Part shown: positions 10,875 to 20,132 of the stretch, piece by piece
Numbering within the stretch: the first letter of the stretch is position 1
How the letters are laid out: each line of letters starts with the position of its first letter
Assembly: GCF_018035235.1 (NCBI RefSeq)
Contig: NZ_WPCV01000001.1
Location: forward strand, 248,001-312,000
Length of the DNA: 64,000 nucleotides
Source of the DNA: Citrobacter sp. On2M
GTDB lineage: Bacteria > Pseudomonadota > Gammaproteobacteria > Enterobacterales > Enterobacteriaceae
Direction: 5' to 3'
Notes under the pieces: generated by a model
What the model saw: the letters and a program-made list of their open reading frames with translations, nothing else
What the model was told of the DNA's origin: nothing
Databases searched by the model: none
Position numbers and translations under genes: made by a program

Positions 10875-11378
10875 ATGGCATTCTACAGTTCCGGGGTTGA
10901 GTACGGTATTCATAGCCTGATGTGTATGGTCGACAGTAAGGGCGATGCGCGGGATATGAGCGTGCGGGAAATTGCCGAACTGCAAAGCGTACCGTATGAC
11001 TATCTGGCGAAAATTTTCACCCGTCTGTCGAAAGCGGGCCTGGTACGCAGCATTGAGGGTAAGGGCGGTGGTTTCCAGTTGGCTAAACCCGCTGAACACA
11101 TCACGGTGCTGGATGTGGTGAATGCCATTGATGGCGATAAACGCATCTTTGAATGTCGTGAAATTCGCCAGCGGATGGCGGTATTTGAGGAACATCCGCC
11201 CCAGTGGGCCTGTGAAGGCATTTGTGGTGTACGTTCGGTAATGGACATGGCCCAGCAGCGGATGGAAGAAGCGCTCGGTCAGCATACGATACTGGACTTG
11301 GCGCGCAAAATGTACCGCAAAGCGCCGGACACCTTTGTGGTGGAAGTGCAAGAGTGGATAGACGCGCGTAAAGGGTAG
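10875..11378 (+). CDS. Rrf2-family transcriptional regulator, RsrR-like
   Basis: The 167 aa protein has the N-terminal winged helix of the Rrf2 family (MSVREIAELQSVPYDYLAKI at about 28-47, then the LVRSIEGKGGGFQLA wing). Three cysteines, C94, C113 and C117, could bind an Fe-S cluster. Their spacing differs from IscR and NsrR, where the cysteines lie about six residues apart, and is nearer to RsrR, whose 2Fe-2S cluster senses redox state. It diverges from the NDH-2-like gene, so a redox-regulator and NAD(P)H-oxidase pair is likely. E. coli K-12 does not have this gene here. Confidence 0.88.
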   Translation: MAFYSSGVEYGIHSLMCMVDSKGDARDMSVREIAELQSVPYDYLAKIFTRLSKAGLVRSIEGKGGGFQLAKPAEHITVLDVVNAIDGDKRIFECREIRQRMAVFEEHPPQWACEGICGVRSVMDMAQQRMEEALGQHTILDLARKMYRKAPDTFVVEVQEWIDARKG

Positions 11379-11387
11379 TGAGTGAAA

Positions 11388-11416
11388 ATGCCCGATAGCG
11401 CAAGGCGATCGGGCAT
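11388..11416. terminator. hairpin after the Rrf2 gene
   Basis: ATGCCCGAT at 11388-11396 pairs with ATCGGGCAT at 11408-11416 just after the regulator stop. No strong T-run follows, so it may act with the adjacent REP. Confidence 0.6.
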
Positions 11417-11424
11417 GTTGAATG

Positions 11425-11459
11425 TAGGCCGGATTGGGCAATAGCCTCCATCCGGCACT
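11425..11459. repeat. REP element between the Rrf2 gene and dtpB
   Basis: GTAGGCCGGATTGGGC and the partner CCTCCATCCGGCACT form an imperfect REP palindrome between two convergent genes. Confidence 0.75.
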
Positions 11460-11464
11460 GAAGG

Positions 11465-12937
11465 TTATTGCTCGGTGCTTGGCGTATTAATCATGCGGTT
11501 CAGCCATGGCACCATAATCGCCATCACCACCGTTACGGCCAGGGTCACCAGACCAATCTTACTGAAGACGTTGGTGTAGATAGGCAACGTTTGCAGCGGG
11601 TCGGTGATGTTCTCAGGTACAGCGGTGAACGTCGCGACATAACCCCCCATCAGGAAGGCGGCGGCCTGCGTCAGGAACCACATCCCGAGAATGAAGCCCA
11701 TCAGATGCTGCGGCACGAGAGCGGCGACCATCGCCAGTCCCAGGGCGCTAATCAGTAGTTCTCCCAGGCTCTGGAACAGATACACCAGCACGATAAACCA
11801 CGGCGATGTCAGCCCCTGCGCATCAGCAAACCACATCCCGGCAGCGGCGGCCGTCAGGAAGCCCAACGAGCACAGGAACATACCGAGCGTAAATTTCATC
11901 GGCATGGTCAGGTCTTTGCCTTTGTTTCCCAGACGGGTATAGATTGCGGCCAGCACCGGACTCGCCAGTACCACCCAGAACGGGTTCAATGCCTGGAAGC
12001 TTACCGGGTTGATGGCGAAACCAAGAATTTCATGATGCACGTTATTGATAGCAAAGAAGTTCAGCGAAGTTGGCATCTGCGCGTACAGCACGTAGAACAC
12101 CACCGCTTCCAGCATCAGGATAAAGGCCACGAACATCTTGTTGCGCCCGGTTTTATCCAGTTTGAATGCCTGACGAAAGAAGATGATGGTCACGGCAATC
12201 GACAGGACGATCAGCACCAGGTTGGCAATCTGCACGTTATGCATCAGCCAGGCACAGATAAATACCATCACTACCGTACCAGCCAGCACGTACAGCAGAT
12301 TCCGGAAATTCAGCGGCTTATGGTCCGGCTCTGAACCGATATTCTTCACCATTCCACGGCAGGCAAAGTAGACCAACAGCGCGACAATAAGCCCGGCCCC
12401 ACACAGGTTGTAGGTCACCGCGTAGCCAAACTTATCGGCAATCACCGGTGCCAGCGACAGCGATAGCAGCGAGCCGATGTTAATCGACATATAAAACAGA
12501 GTGAAAGCCCCGTCCAGACGAGCGTCTTTCGGTGGATAGCATTTTGACAGCAGGCTTGCCGGGTTGGCTTTAAAAAGCCCGTTACCGACGGCAATGGTAC
12601 CCAAAGCAATAAAGATCAGATCGGGCTTAAGCAGTGACATCCCGGTCATGAAGTAGCCTATCGCCAGCACAATGGCGCCAAGCACCAGCGTGCGCTTGGT
12701 GCCTAAAAGGTGGTCGCCGACGTAGCCGCCGATCGAGATCAGACCGTAGACCAGCGCGGCAAATGCACCAAAGGTGACAAACGCCTGTTCCTGCGAAAAG
12801 CCGAGCTGCTTAACAAAAAATACCGCCAGGATGCCCTGAACGCCGTAATAGCCAAATCGTTCCCATAATTCCACAAAGAAGATCATGAAGAACGGACGAG
12901 GTTGCTGCAGCAAGCCCGTAGGTGCAGTTTTATTCAT
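11465..12937 (-). CDS. dtpB: dipeptide and tripeptide permease DtpB
   Basis: DtpB is a proton-coupled oligopeptide transporter (POT/PTR2 family) of the inner membrane. The 490 aa protein has the family ExxER element in [12 protein letters not shown] near the N-terminus, the PTR2 signature [10 protein letters not shown] near residue 150, and about 14 hydrophobic segments. It matches E. coli DtpB/YhiP along its full length. The uspA gene lies upstream on the same strand with a terminator between them, so dtpB is probably its own unit. Confidence 0.96.
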   Translation of the reverse strand: MNKTAPTGLLQQPRPFFMIFFVELWERFGYYGVQGILAVFFVKQLGFSQEQAFVTFGAFAALVYGLISIGGYVGDHLLGTKRTLVLGAIVLAIGYFMTGMSLLKPDLIFIALGTIAVGNGLFKANPASLLSKCYPPKDARLDGAFTLFYMSINIGSLLSLSLAPVIADKFGYAVTYNLCGAGLIVALLVYFACRGMVKNIGSEPDHKPLNFRNLLYVLAGTVVMVFICAWLMHNVQIANLVLIVLSIAVTIIFFRQAFKLDKTGRNKMFVAFILMLEAVVFYVLYAQMPTSLNFFAINNVHHEILGFAINPVSFQALNPFWVVLASPVLAAIYTRLGNKGKDLTMPMKFTLGMFLCSLGFLTAAAAGMWFADAQGLTSPWFIVLVYLFQSLGELLISALGLAMVAALVPQHLMGFILGMWFLTQAAAFLMGGYVATFTAVPENITDPLQTLPIYTNVFSKIGLVTLAVTVVMAIMVPWLNRMINTPSTEQ

Positions 12938-13141
12938 ATTCCATCGCCTTTCAAAGCCATCCCGAAAAGTATGAACGCGTATGCTTAAACGCGCCGAAAA
13001 AGTCTTATTTTGTTATAGACTGCGGTTATTGACCGCAAGCGTAGAGTATTATAGAGATAGTTTTCGATCCAATTAGTTGATCACACTAATTATGATTTAT
13101 TTGTTGGATTGATGTACTAATTGAGTCTGGATGATAAAAAC

Positions 13142-13167
13142 AAAAACGCCCGCACAGGCGGGCGTTT
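13142..13167 (-). terminator. uspA terminator
   Basis: The hairpin AACGCCCGC-ACAG-GCGGGCGTT lies about 50 bases beyond the uspA stop and is followed on the minus strand by a T-run. Confidence 0.88.
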
Positions 13168-13218
13168 ACAGGCTTTACGACTTGCAGCGCGCCGGGTTAT
13201 CTCCCGACGGCCAGCGTT

Positions 13219-13656
13219 TTATGCTTCTTCGTCGTCACGCAACGGAACAATCAACATGTCGACGTGGACGGTGTTGATCAGTTGGCGTGCGGAGGACATC
13301 AGTTTGCTCCAGAAATCCTGGTGGTGGCCACAAACGACCAGATCCATGTCGTATTTTTTGATGGCATCAACCAGAACCTGACCCAGGTCGCCGCTACCGC
13401 TCAGGGTTTCGGTGATAGGGTAGCCTGCATTTGTGGAAAGCTCGGTTAGCGCGTGGTGGGTTTCTTCAGAAATGCGTTTCTGCATGTCGCCCAGATTCAC
13501 GTCGATAAGCCCGGTGTACAGGTCGGAATAGTTTACGTCAACGTGGATAAGGGAGACTTTAGCATTGTAAGGCCGCGCCATAGAGACCGCTTTTTCAACC
13601 AGAACTTTGCTTTCCGGAGAAAGATCAACCGCGATAAGAATGTGTTTATAAGCCAT
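13219..13656 (-). CDS. uspA: universal stress protein A
   Basis: UspA is a small cytoplasmic dimer made on growth arrest and stress. The 145 aa sequence is almost identical to E. coli UspA ([13 protein letters not shown] at the start), with only a slightly different end (RDDEEA). Like E. coli UspA it lacks the ATP-binding GxxGxxG pattern of other USP members. It is preceded by GGAGTAACACT and a leader of about 130 nt. A sigma-70 promoter is visible on the minus strand: CGTCAA complement at 13813-13818 and TATAAT at 13792-13797. Confidence 0.97.
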   Translation of the reverse strand: MAYKHILIAVDLSPESKVLVEKAVSMARPYNAKVSLIHVDVNYSDLYTGLIDVNLGDMQKRISEETHHALTELSTNAGYPITETLSGSGDLGQVLVDAIKKYDMDLVVCGHHQDFWSKLMSSARQLINTVHVDMLIVPLRDDEEA

Positions 13657-14048
13657 AGTGTTACTCCTTCCATAAGTTGTCGATGACTAGCCTGCTGGCA
13701 TTTACCTGCCGCCGCGTCATCCGCGTCCTGCGAACCTTGCGCGCGGGGCTAGCCCAGTCGTAAAAACGTACCATATAAGGACTATCCTTACATTATAGCG
13801 ACCAGGATAATCCGTCAATCCACCTTGCTTGCCAAGCAGTTAAACAAATTTTTTAGTTAATTGCATTGATAGCGATTAACCTTCTGGCAAAAAAATTAAC
13901 TAATCTCCTACACTATCTAGAGAGGCGTTCGGATGCGTGATACTAATACGAACGGTTCGACAGAACTCTTCACTGAATGATTTGGCAGGGTATCGGGGAG
14001 CGGTAGTCCCGGAAAGGAGTTCCGTGGGCGGGTCGCCGGGGAGGAGGT
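13657..14048. promoter_or_regulatory. uspA-uspB divergent promoter region
   Basis: This 392 bp region has no gene. On the minus strand it has the uspA promoter, TTGACG then TATAAT at 13797-13792. On the plus strand it has a CTACACT extended -10 at 13908-13914, of the type used by sigma-S, giving uspB a leader of about 125 nt. The GC-rich end of that leader has a small CGGAA-AGGAG-TTCCG hairpin before the uspB ribosome site. Confidence 0.65.
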
Positions 14049-14384
14049 ATGATTAGCACCATTGCATTGTTCTGGGCTTTATGTGTCGTTTGCATTGTTA
14101 ATATGGCGCGCTATTTTTCTTCGTTACGCGCACTGTTAGTGGTACTTCGTGGTTGCGATCCATTGCTTTACCAGTATGTAGATGGTGGGGGCTTTTTTAC
14201 CTCGCATGGGCAACCAAACAAGCAGATGCGTCTGGTGTGGTATATCTACGCTCAGCGTTACCGCGATCATCATGATGATGAGTTTATTCGCCGCTGTGAG
14301 CGGGTTCGCGGTCAGTTCATTCTCACCAGCGCGCTATGTGGCCTGGTGCTAATCAGCATGATTGCGCTGATTATCTGGCACTGA
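14049..14384 (+). CDS. uspB: universal stress protein B
   Basis: UspB is a 111 aa inner-membrane protein needed for ethanol resistance in stationary phase and is sigma-S controlled in E. coli. It has hydrophobic segments at both ends (about residues 1-20 and 88-109) flanking a basic, charged middle. The start follows a very strong GGAGGAGGT site. It diverges from uspA and is convergent with pitA through a shared terminator. Confidence 0.96.
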   Translation: MISTIALFWALCVVCIVNMARYFSSLRALLVVLRGCDPLLYQYVDGGGFFTSHGQPNKQMRLVWYIYAQRYRDHHDDEFIRRCERVRGQFILTSALCGLVLISMIALIIWH

Positions 14385-14399
14385 TGCCAACGACAGATA

Positions 14400-14438
14400 C
14401 AAAAAAAGCGGGCCAGTTTTCTGACCCGCTTTTTTTCC
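14400..14438. terminator. bidirectional terminator between uspB and pitA
   Basis: AAAAAAAGCGGG and CCCGCTTTTTTT flank a loop and give U-runs on both strands, serving two convergent genes. Confidence 0.93.
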
Positions 14439-14448
14439 GTGCATTCGC

Positions 14449-15948
14449 TTAGATAAGCTTCAGAGAGAGCCAGTAAAGCCCGCCGGAAAGAAGAATTGCG
14501 GCTGGCAGGGTGAAGACCCAGGCCATCAGAATGCTGGTCACCGTTTTACGCTGTAAACCGCCGCCATCAACAACCATCGTTCCTGCAACGGAAGAGGAGA
14601 GAACGTGCGTGGTGGAAACAGGCATACCGGTGTAGCTGGCGAGACCGATAGAGACTGCGGCGGTCATCTGCGCCGACATCCCCTGAGCATAGGTCATGCC
14701 TTTCTTACCGATTTTCTCACCGATAGTCGTCGCCACACGACGCCAGCCAATCATGGTACCAATGCCCAGCGCCAGTGCGACGGCCATAATGATCCAGATA
14801 GGTGCATACTCAATGGTGCTCAGCATGTCAGCTTTCAGTTTCTTCAGCAGACGCTGGTCGTCAGCGCTTACGCCAGGCAGTTTCACCACTTTATCGGTGG
14901 TATCAGAGATGCACAGCATAATGCGACGCAGTTGACCGCGCTGTTCAACGCTTAACTTGTCGAAAGTTTCCAGATTCGCCAGCATACCTTTCGCACGCTC
15001 CAGCGCGTTAATAGTATTAGCCGGGTGACAATGGAACTCGTTAGCTTGCGTTGGTGCGCCCGCTTCCGGAGATGGAATCAACTGATCCACGCCGGTGGCT
15101 TGCTTCAGCAGGTCAGGGCGTTGCTGGAAGAAGATTTCGACGTTATTGATTGCATCGCGGGTACGGGTAATTTCGTAACCGGAAGCATTCATATTTACTA
15201 CGAAACCAGCGGGGGCGACGCCAATCAGCACCAGCATCACCAGACCAATGCCTTTCTGCCCGTCGTTAGCGCCATGAGAGAACGCTACGCCGATAGCGGA
15301 GAGGATCAGTGCAATACGCGTCCAGAACGGCGGCTTTTTCTTACCGTCTTTCTTTTCACGTTCTGCTGGCGTCAGGTGGATACGGGCACGTTTTTTCGTA
15401 CCGCTCCAGTAGCGACGCAGAATGAAAATGAGACCACCTGCAACCACCAGACCGACAATCGGCGAGATGATAAGCGAGGCAAAAATACCCATTACTTTCG
15501 GAATGTTAAGTGCATCTACCACAGAAGTGCCGGTCATCAGCGCATTGGTTAAACCAATACCGATAATGGCACCAATTAGCGTGTGGGAGCTGGATGCAGG
15601 CAAACCAAAGTACCAGGTACCCAGGTTCCAGATAATTGCTGCCAGCAGCATGGAGAACACCATGGCGAGGCCATGTGACGATCCCATATTGAGCAGCAGA
15701 TCCGTTGGCAGCATATGCACGATGGCATATGCCACGCTGAGACCGCCCAGCAAAACACCAAAGAAGTTGAACACCGCAGCCATGACCACCGCCAATTGCG
15801 AACGCATTGCACGGGTATAGATCACGGTTGCGACAGCATTTGCTGTATCATGGAAGCCGTTAATCGCTTCGTAGAACAGCACAAAAGCCAGAGCAAGCAA
15901 TAGTAAAAGCCCGGTATGTAAATCCAGGCCAGCAAACAAATGTAGCAT
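14449..15948 (-). CDS. pitA: low-affinity phosphate transporter PitA
   Basis: PitA is a proton symporter for metal-phosphate complexes in the inner membrane. The 499 aa protein has the duplicated PiT architecture, with an N-terminal repeat ([13 protein letters not shown]) and a C-terminal repeat ([16 protein letters not shown]), separated by a long hydrophilic cytoplasmic loop rich in Lys and Glu. It matches E. coli PitA in length. It is the usual route for zinc-phosphate entry and tellurite sensitivity. Confidence 0.97.
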   Translation of the reverse strand: MLHLFAGLDLHTGLLLLLALAFVLFYEAINGFHDTANAVATVIYTRAMRSQLAVVMAAVFNFFGVLLGGLSVAYAIVHMLPTDLLLNMGSSHGLAMVFSMLLAAIIWNLGTWYFGLPASSSHTLIGAIIGIGLTNALMTGTSVVDALNIPKVMGIFASLIISPIVGLVVAGGLIFILRRYWSGTKKRARIHLTPAEREKKDGKKKPPFWTRIALILSAIGVAFSHGANDGQKGIGLVMLVLIGVAPAGFVVNMNASGYEITRTRDAINNVEIFFQQRPDLLKQATGVDQLIPSPEAGAPTQANEFHCHPANTINALERAKGMLANLETFDKLSVEQRGQLRRIMLCISDTTDKVVKLPGVSADDQRLLKKLKADMLSTIEYAPIWIIMAVALALGIGTMIGWRRVATTIGEKIGKKGMTYAQGMSAQMTAAVSIGLASYTGMPVSTTHVLSSSVAGTMVVDGGGLQRKTVTSILMAWVFTLPAAILLSGGLYWLSLKLI

Positions 15949-16177
15949 AGGACGTTACGCCATTTTGAGGACATGAACGCGGCGCATTATCAGTGACTTT
16001 GGCGGCGCGGGCAAAGTGAAATATAGAGTTTTTTTGATTTGTCTCCTGCTTTGTTTTACACCACTAAAGAATTATCCTATATATTTCAGATAAATACCCT
16101 TTATCGATAGTTTGGTGCTGGTGCGACCACTGAGGAATCTTTACAATTCACACCCGCTTTTTTGAGAGGATCGCAAC

Positions 16178-17371
16178 GTGGAAAGGTTTGATACCGTTAT
16201 TATAGGCGCTGGCGCAGCAGGTATGTTTTGTGCCGCGCAGGCAGGACAAGCAGGTAGTCGTGTACTGCTGATTGATAATGGTAAAAAGCCTGGACGTAAG
16301 ATTCTCATGTCTGGCGGGGGCCGATGCAACTTTACCAACCTTTATGTCGAACCGGCCGCATATTTGAGCCAAAACCCGCATTTTTGCAAATCGGCGCTGG
16401 CGCGTTATACGCAGTGGGATTTTATCGATCTGGTGGGCAAACACGGCATTGCCTGGCATGAAAAAACGCTGGGTCAGCTGTTTTGTGATGATTCCGCCCA
16501 ACAAATTGTCGATATGCTGGTGGCGGAATGCGAAAAAGGTAACGTAACTATGCGGTTACGTAGCGAAGTCCTGAGCGTCGGGCGAGAGGGTGATGCTTTC
16601 ATCCTCGAATTGAACGGGATGACCGTGGGCACGAAAAATCTGGTTATTGCCTCTGGTGGTCTCTCTATGCCGGGTCTGGGCGCGACGCCGTTTGGTTATA
16701 AAATTGCCGAGCAGTTCGGCCTGAACGTATTGCCAACGCGCGCAGGTCTGGTGCCTTTCACCTTACACAAGCCGCTGCTGGAGCAGCTTCAGGTTCTCTC
16801 TGGCGTATCCGTTTCCTCCGTTATCACCGCCGAGGACGGCACCGTCTTTCGTGAAAATCTGCTCTTTACGCACCGTGGGCTTTCTGGCCCGGCCGTGCTG
16901 CAGATTTCCAGTTTTTGGCAACCTGGTGAATTTGTCAGCATTAATTTGTTGCCAGATGTTGACCTCGCGAGCTTCCTCGATGACCAACGCAGTGCTCATC
17001 CTAACCAGAGCTTAAAGAACACCCTGGCAATGCAGTTGCCAAAGCGGCTGGTGGAATGTTTGCAACAGCTTGGACAAATCCCGGATGTTTCGCTTAAGCA
17101 GCTTAATGTGCGCGATCAGCAAACGTTGGTCGAGACACTAACCGAGTGGCGGGTACAGCCGAACGGTACGGAAGGGTATCGTACCGCTGAAGTCACGTTG
17201 GGCGGCGTTGATACCAATGAGCTGTCATCGCGCACGATGGAAGCACGTAAAGTACCGGGACTCTATTTTATCGGCGAAGTTATGGACGTCACCGGTTGGC
17301 TGGGCGGCTATAACTTCCAGTGGGCATGGTCGAGTGCCTGGGCGTGCGCGCAGGATTTGGCGCCAGCCTGA
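16178..17371 (+). CDS. yhiN: HI0933-family flavoprotein YhiN
   Basis: YhiN is an uncharacterised NAD(P)/FAD-dependent protein of the HI0933/BaiN family. The 397 aa sequence starts with the FAD-binding GAGAAG motif at residues 10-15, has the family LMSGGGRCNFTN segment near 44-55, and ends with TGWLGGYNFQWAWSS, a conserved FAD-contacting region. The start is GTG with a GAGAGGA ribosome site. It is divergent from pitA. Its substrate is unknown; a relative, BaiN, is linked to reductive bile-acid metabolism. Confidence 0.93.
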   Translation: MERFDTVIIGAGAAGMFCAAQAGQAGSRVLLIDNGKKPGRKILMSGGGRCNFTNLYVEPAAYLSQNPHFCKSALARYTQWDFIDLVGKHGIAWHEKTLGQLFCDDSAQQIVDMLVAECEKGNVTMRLRSEVLSVGREGDAFILELNGMTVGTKNLVIASGGLSMPGLGATPFGYKIAEQFGLNVLPTRAGLVPFTLHKPLLEQLQVLSGVSVSSVITAEDGTVFRENLLFTHRGLSGPAVLQISSFWQPGEFVSINLLPDVDLASFLDDQRSAHPNQSLKNTLAMQLPKRLVECLQQLGQIPDVSLKQLNVRDQQTLVETLTEWRVQPNGTEGYRTAEVTLGGVDTNELSSRTMEARKVPGLYFIGEVMDVTGWLGGYNFQWAWSSAWACAQDLAPA

Positions 17372-17378
17372 CTGTGAT

Positions 17379-17402
17379 GCCCGACAACCTGAGCTGTCGG
17401 GC
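17379..17402. terminator. hairpin between yhiN and mgtE
   Basis: GCCCGACA at 17379-17386 pairs with TGTCGGGC at 17395-17402. It separates two convergent genes and has only a weak T-run. Confidence 0.7.
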
Positions 17403-17409
17403 GTTATCA

Positions 17410-18423
17410 TTAGTTCAGACCCAGAAAATACTGGGCGATTTTAAAGTAGATAATTAACCCGGTACCGTCGATAAGCGTGGCGATAAACGGGGCCGAAACC
17501 ACGGCGGGATCAATGCCGATACGCTTGAGCACCATGGGGATCACTGATGACACCACGGCGCTCCACAGCGTAATGCAAACCAGCGTCAGGCTGACGATCA
17601 GCGTGATTTCCATGCCGATACCCATCATCCACGCGCGCAAGCACCCTGCCAGACCCAGCGTCAGAGCGATCAGCAGCGAAGTTGAAACTTCTTTGCGGAT
17701 CACCCGGCCCATATCGCGCAGCCGCACTTCCCCCAGCGCCATTGAACGTACCAGCGTCGAAGTGATCTGCGTACCGCTGTTGCCACCAGTACCAATTAAT
17801 AGCGGAATAAAAAAGGCCAGGGCAATCGCGGATTCCAGCGCTTCTTCAAAATGCTGAAGCACGCTGCTGGTATAGGCTTCTGCGACAAACAGCAGCAGGA
17901 GCCAGACCGAACGTTTTTTCCACAATGTCCACGGACTAATTTCCAGATAGGGTTTTTCCAGCGGCAGCGTGGCGCCCTGAAGCTGAACGTCTTCGGTAAC
18001 ATCATCTTCCTGTAGATGAGCGATCTCTTTTTCCATCAGACAACCAATCAGCTCGCCTTTCTCAACGACAGCAACCAGGTCGACTTCGCGTTCGGCTAAC
18101 TCGGCAACGACCTGCGCCCGTTCATCATCAGGCTTTACATGAAATAAACAGCTGTCCGTAAGATGGTTGATGTTAAGCGACGTATCTTTTTCCTGTAATA
18201 AGCGCTTGATGGATAACACCCCGCGCAGCGCCTTTCCTGCCACAACAAAGACCTGGCCTGGAATATCATCTGTTGTGAGTTGGGAAACAAAGTATTCGCG
18301 AGCGCCGTTCACGCTGAGATGGTCGGGTAGAGTAATAAAATCGGTGCGCATATATTGCGCGATAGCGTCGCCATTGAAATCCGGCATAGGATGATGGGCG
18401 GCGCAGAGTGGCATAGATGACAT
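17410..18423 (-). CDS. MgtE-family magnesium transporter lacking the N domain
   Basis: The protein is 337 aa. Two CBS-type segments (about 24-140) precede a membrane domain with about five helices (173-332). It contains the MgtE/SLC41 signature PLLIGTGGNSGTQ at 207-219 and the pore aspartate region ATLIDGTGLIIYF with D319. Typical MgtE proteins are near 450 aa and have a superhelical Mg-sensing N domain, which is absent here. MgtE is a Mg2+-selective channel. The gene sits where E. coli has yhiM and has an M-box riboswitch leader. Mg2+ control may therefore rest on RNA and CBS domains only. Confidence 0.88.
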   Translation of the reverse strand: MSSMPLCAAHHPMPDFNGDAIAQYMRTDFITLPDHLSVNGAREYFVSQLTTDDIPGQVFVVAGKALRGVLSIKRLLQEKDTSLNINHLTDSCLFHVKPDDERAQVVAELAEREVDLVAVVEKGELIGCLMEKEIAHLQEDDVTEDVQLQGATLPLEKPYLEISPWTLWKKRSVWLLLLFVAEAYTSSVLQHFEEALESAIALAFFIPLLIGTGGNSGTQITSTLVRSMALGEVRLRDMGRVIRKEVSTSLLIALTLGLAGCLRAWMMGIGMEITLIVSLTLVCITLWSAVVSSVIPMVLKRIGIDPAVVSAPFIATLIDGTGLIIYFKIAQYFLGLN

Positions 18424-18431
18424 GATGTAAT

Positions 18432-18456
18432 TCCCTATAAAAAATCTCTCATAGGG
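18432..18456 (-). promoter_or_regulatory. hairpin sequestering the mgtE Shine-Dalgarno
   Basis: In the transcript, CCCTAT (complement of 18451-18456) can pair with ATAGGG (complement of 18433-18438). The second arm is the ribosome-binding site GGGA, 8 bases from the start codon. This is a plausible expression platform for the adjacent M-box, acting on translation. A U-rich loop also raises the possibility of premature termination. Confidence 0.6.
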
Positions 18457-18487
18457 GCGAACAAGACAGGGTTAGCGCAGGCAGATC

Positions 18488-18662
18488 CCTACGTCCTGGT
18501 TTTAGCACTGAACAACGTATCTGTCCGATGGTGAAATCGTCAGAAGTTACCTTGGCAACACCTTGATTCGATGGATGCCTGTATTTCCCTGAGTGGTCTC
18601 TCTCGATACCAGCAGGGCGGTAACTTGTATTTGTACAGGAGCCTCGCCATAACGAGATCGGT
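18488..18662 (-). promoter_or_regulatory. M-box (ykoK) Mg2+ riboswitch
   Basis: Read on the minus strand, the leader starts with CTCGTTATGGCGAGGCTCC then TGTACAAATAC, close to the conserved M-box opening CGTTAGGTGAGGCTCCTGTA. It ends with CAGTGCTAAAACCAGGACG, matching the conserved CAGTGCTAAAGC...ACG 3' part. It lies between a TATAAT -10 (18675-18680) and the mgtE gene, leaving a leader of about 245 nt. M-boxes bind Mg2+ and turn off transporter genes when Mg2+ is plentiful. Boundaries are approximate. Confidence 0.88.
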
Positions 18663-18674
18663 AAATGAGCCGCT

Positions 18675-18680
18675 ATTATA
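18675..18680 (-). promoter_or_regulatory. -10 element of the mgtE promoter
   Basis: A perfect TATAAT on the minus strand lies 13 bases upstream of the first conserved M-box bases. The -35 is not obvious at the usual spacing. Confidence 0.6.
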
Positions 18681-18864
18681 GGGATGCCTAATCATTGATT
18701 ATGTTTATAGTTGCGATTGTTTATCAATCGTTGATATACGAAATATTCCTTGTGCCAGGTCTGAACTGGAAACGACAACCGAATAGACATATTGAATCCA
18801 GGTGTTAGTATTCAATAGACAACAGTTATGAGTATGCGTGTTTCATTTCCGGCCAGGAACGCTG

Positions 18865-19005
18865 ATGATGACAACATTACTACCCGATTTCACAGCATTT
18901 TCGTCACTCACGTCCTTCACGGTGTGCGTTGCTTTCACGCCTGTCCGCACTCTGGCCATTATTTCTCATTCCTTCTCATCCCGGATGGAATCTCCCGCTG
19001 AATAG
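18865..19005 (+). pseudogene. possible LysE/RhtB-type N-terminal remnant (46 codons)
   Basis: An open frame of 46 codons begins MMTTLLPDFTAFSSLTSF and continues FTPVRTLAIISHSFSS before a stop. The layout resembles the N-terminus of LysE/RhtB exporters, which typically run LLPDFTAFLTF then TPGPN. Here the TPGPN motif has decayed to TPVRT and the frame ends early. It could also be a leader peptide or a chance frame. No strong ribosome site was seen. Confidence 0.3.
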
Positions 19006-19064
19006 CTGTTCAGTGGGCTTTGTGACACGCATCGTTTGATAACAGGGATTACGGCGGGTCGGAT

Positions 19065-20132
19065 ATGGATAAGATTAAGCGTCATCTGGTGTGGTGGGGC
19101 GCGGGTATTGTGGTAGCGGTTGCCGCAATAGCGTGGTGGATGTTACGTCCTGCGGGAATTCCGGAAGGTTTCGCGGCCAGCAACGGCAGAATTGAAGCTA
19201 CCGAAGTGGATATTGCCACCAAGATTGCCGGACGAATTGACACAATCCTCGTCTCGGAAGGGCAGTTCGTTCGCCAGGGCGACGTGCTGGCGAAAATGGA
19301 TACCCGTGTGCTGCAGGAGCAGCGACTGGAAGCTGTCGCGCAAATCAAAGAAGCCGAAAGCGCGGTGGCGGCGGCACGAGCGCTGCTGGAACAGCGGCAA
19401 AGTGAAATGCGCGCCGCGCAGTCGGTGGTAAAGCAGCGCGAGGCGGAACTGCAATCGGTCTCTAAACGTCACGTACGTTCCCGCTCGCTGTCCCAGCGTG
19501 GGGCTGTGTCTGAGCAACAGCTGGATGACGACAGGGCCGCGGCGGAAAGCGCGCGCGCGGCGCTGGAATCCGCAAAGGCGCAGGTCTCTGCGGCAAAAGC
19601 CGCGATTGAGGCCGCCCGCACCAGCATTATTCAGGCGCAAACCCGCGTAGAAGCCGCGCAGGCCACCGAACGTCGTATTGCAGCTGATATTGATGACAGC
19701 GAACTGAAAGCCCCGCGCGATGGTCGCGTACAGTACCGCGTAGCCGAACCGGGTGAGGTCCTTTCCGCGGGGGGGCGCGTGCTGAATATGGTCGATCTCA
19801 GTGATGTTTACATGACGTTCTTCTTACCGACTGAACAGGCCGGTTTATTAAAGATTGGCGGTGAAGCCCGCCTGGTGCTGGACGCCGCGCCGGATCTGCG
19901 TATTCCGGCGACCATCAGCTTTGTGGCAAGCGTGGCGCAGTTCACGCCGAAAACGGTCGAAACCAGCGATGAACGACTGAAGCTGATGTTCCGTGTTAAA
20001 GCGCGTATCCCGCCAGAACTGTTGCAGCAGCATCTGGAGTATGTGAAAACCGGTCTACCGGGCATGGCGTGGGTGCGTGTCGATGAAAATCGCCCCTGGC
20101 CTGACGACCTGGTCGTGAGGTTGCCGCAATGA
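19065..20132 (+). CDS. yhiI: HlyD-family membrane fusion protein YhiI
   Basis: YhiI is a periplasmic adaptor with one N-terminal membrane anchor (about residues 8-27). It has the biotinyl-lipoyl half motifs ([19 protein letters not shown] and [19 protein letters not shown]) around a long Ala/Glu/Arg-rich coiled-coil hairpin at about 75-205. The 355 aa length equals E. coli YhiI. It overlaps rbbA by 4 bp (ATGA). With RbbA and YhhJ it probably forms an ABC efflux assembly like YbhGFSR; the substrate is unknown. Confidence 0.95.
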   Translation: MDKIKRHLVWWGAGIVVAVAAIAWWMLRPAGIPEGFAASNGRIEATEVDIATKIAGRIDTILVSEGQFVRQGDVLAKMDTRVLQEQRLEAVAQIKEAESAVAAARALLEQRQSEMRAAQSVVKQREAELQSVSKRHVRSRSLSQRGAVSEQQLDDDRAAAESARAALESAKAQVSAAKAAIEAARTSIIQAQTRVEAAQATERRIAADIDDSELKAPRDGRVQYRVAEPGEVLSAGGRVLNMVDLSDVYMTFFLPTEQAGLLKIGGEARLVLDAAPDLRIPATISFVASVAQFTPKTVETSDERLKLMFRVKARIPPELLQQHLEYVKTGLPGMAWVRVDENRPWPDDLVVRLPQ

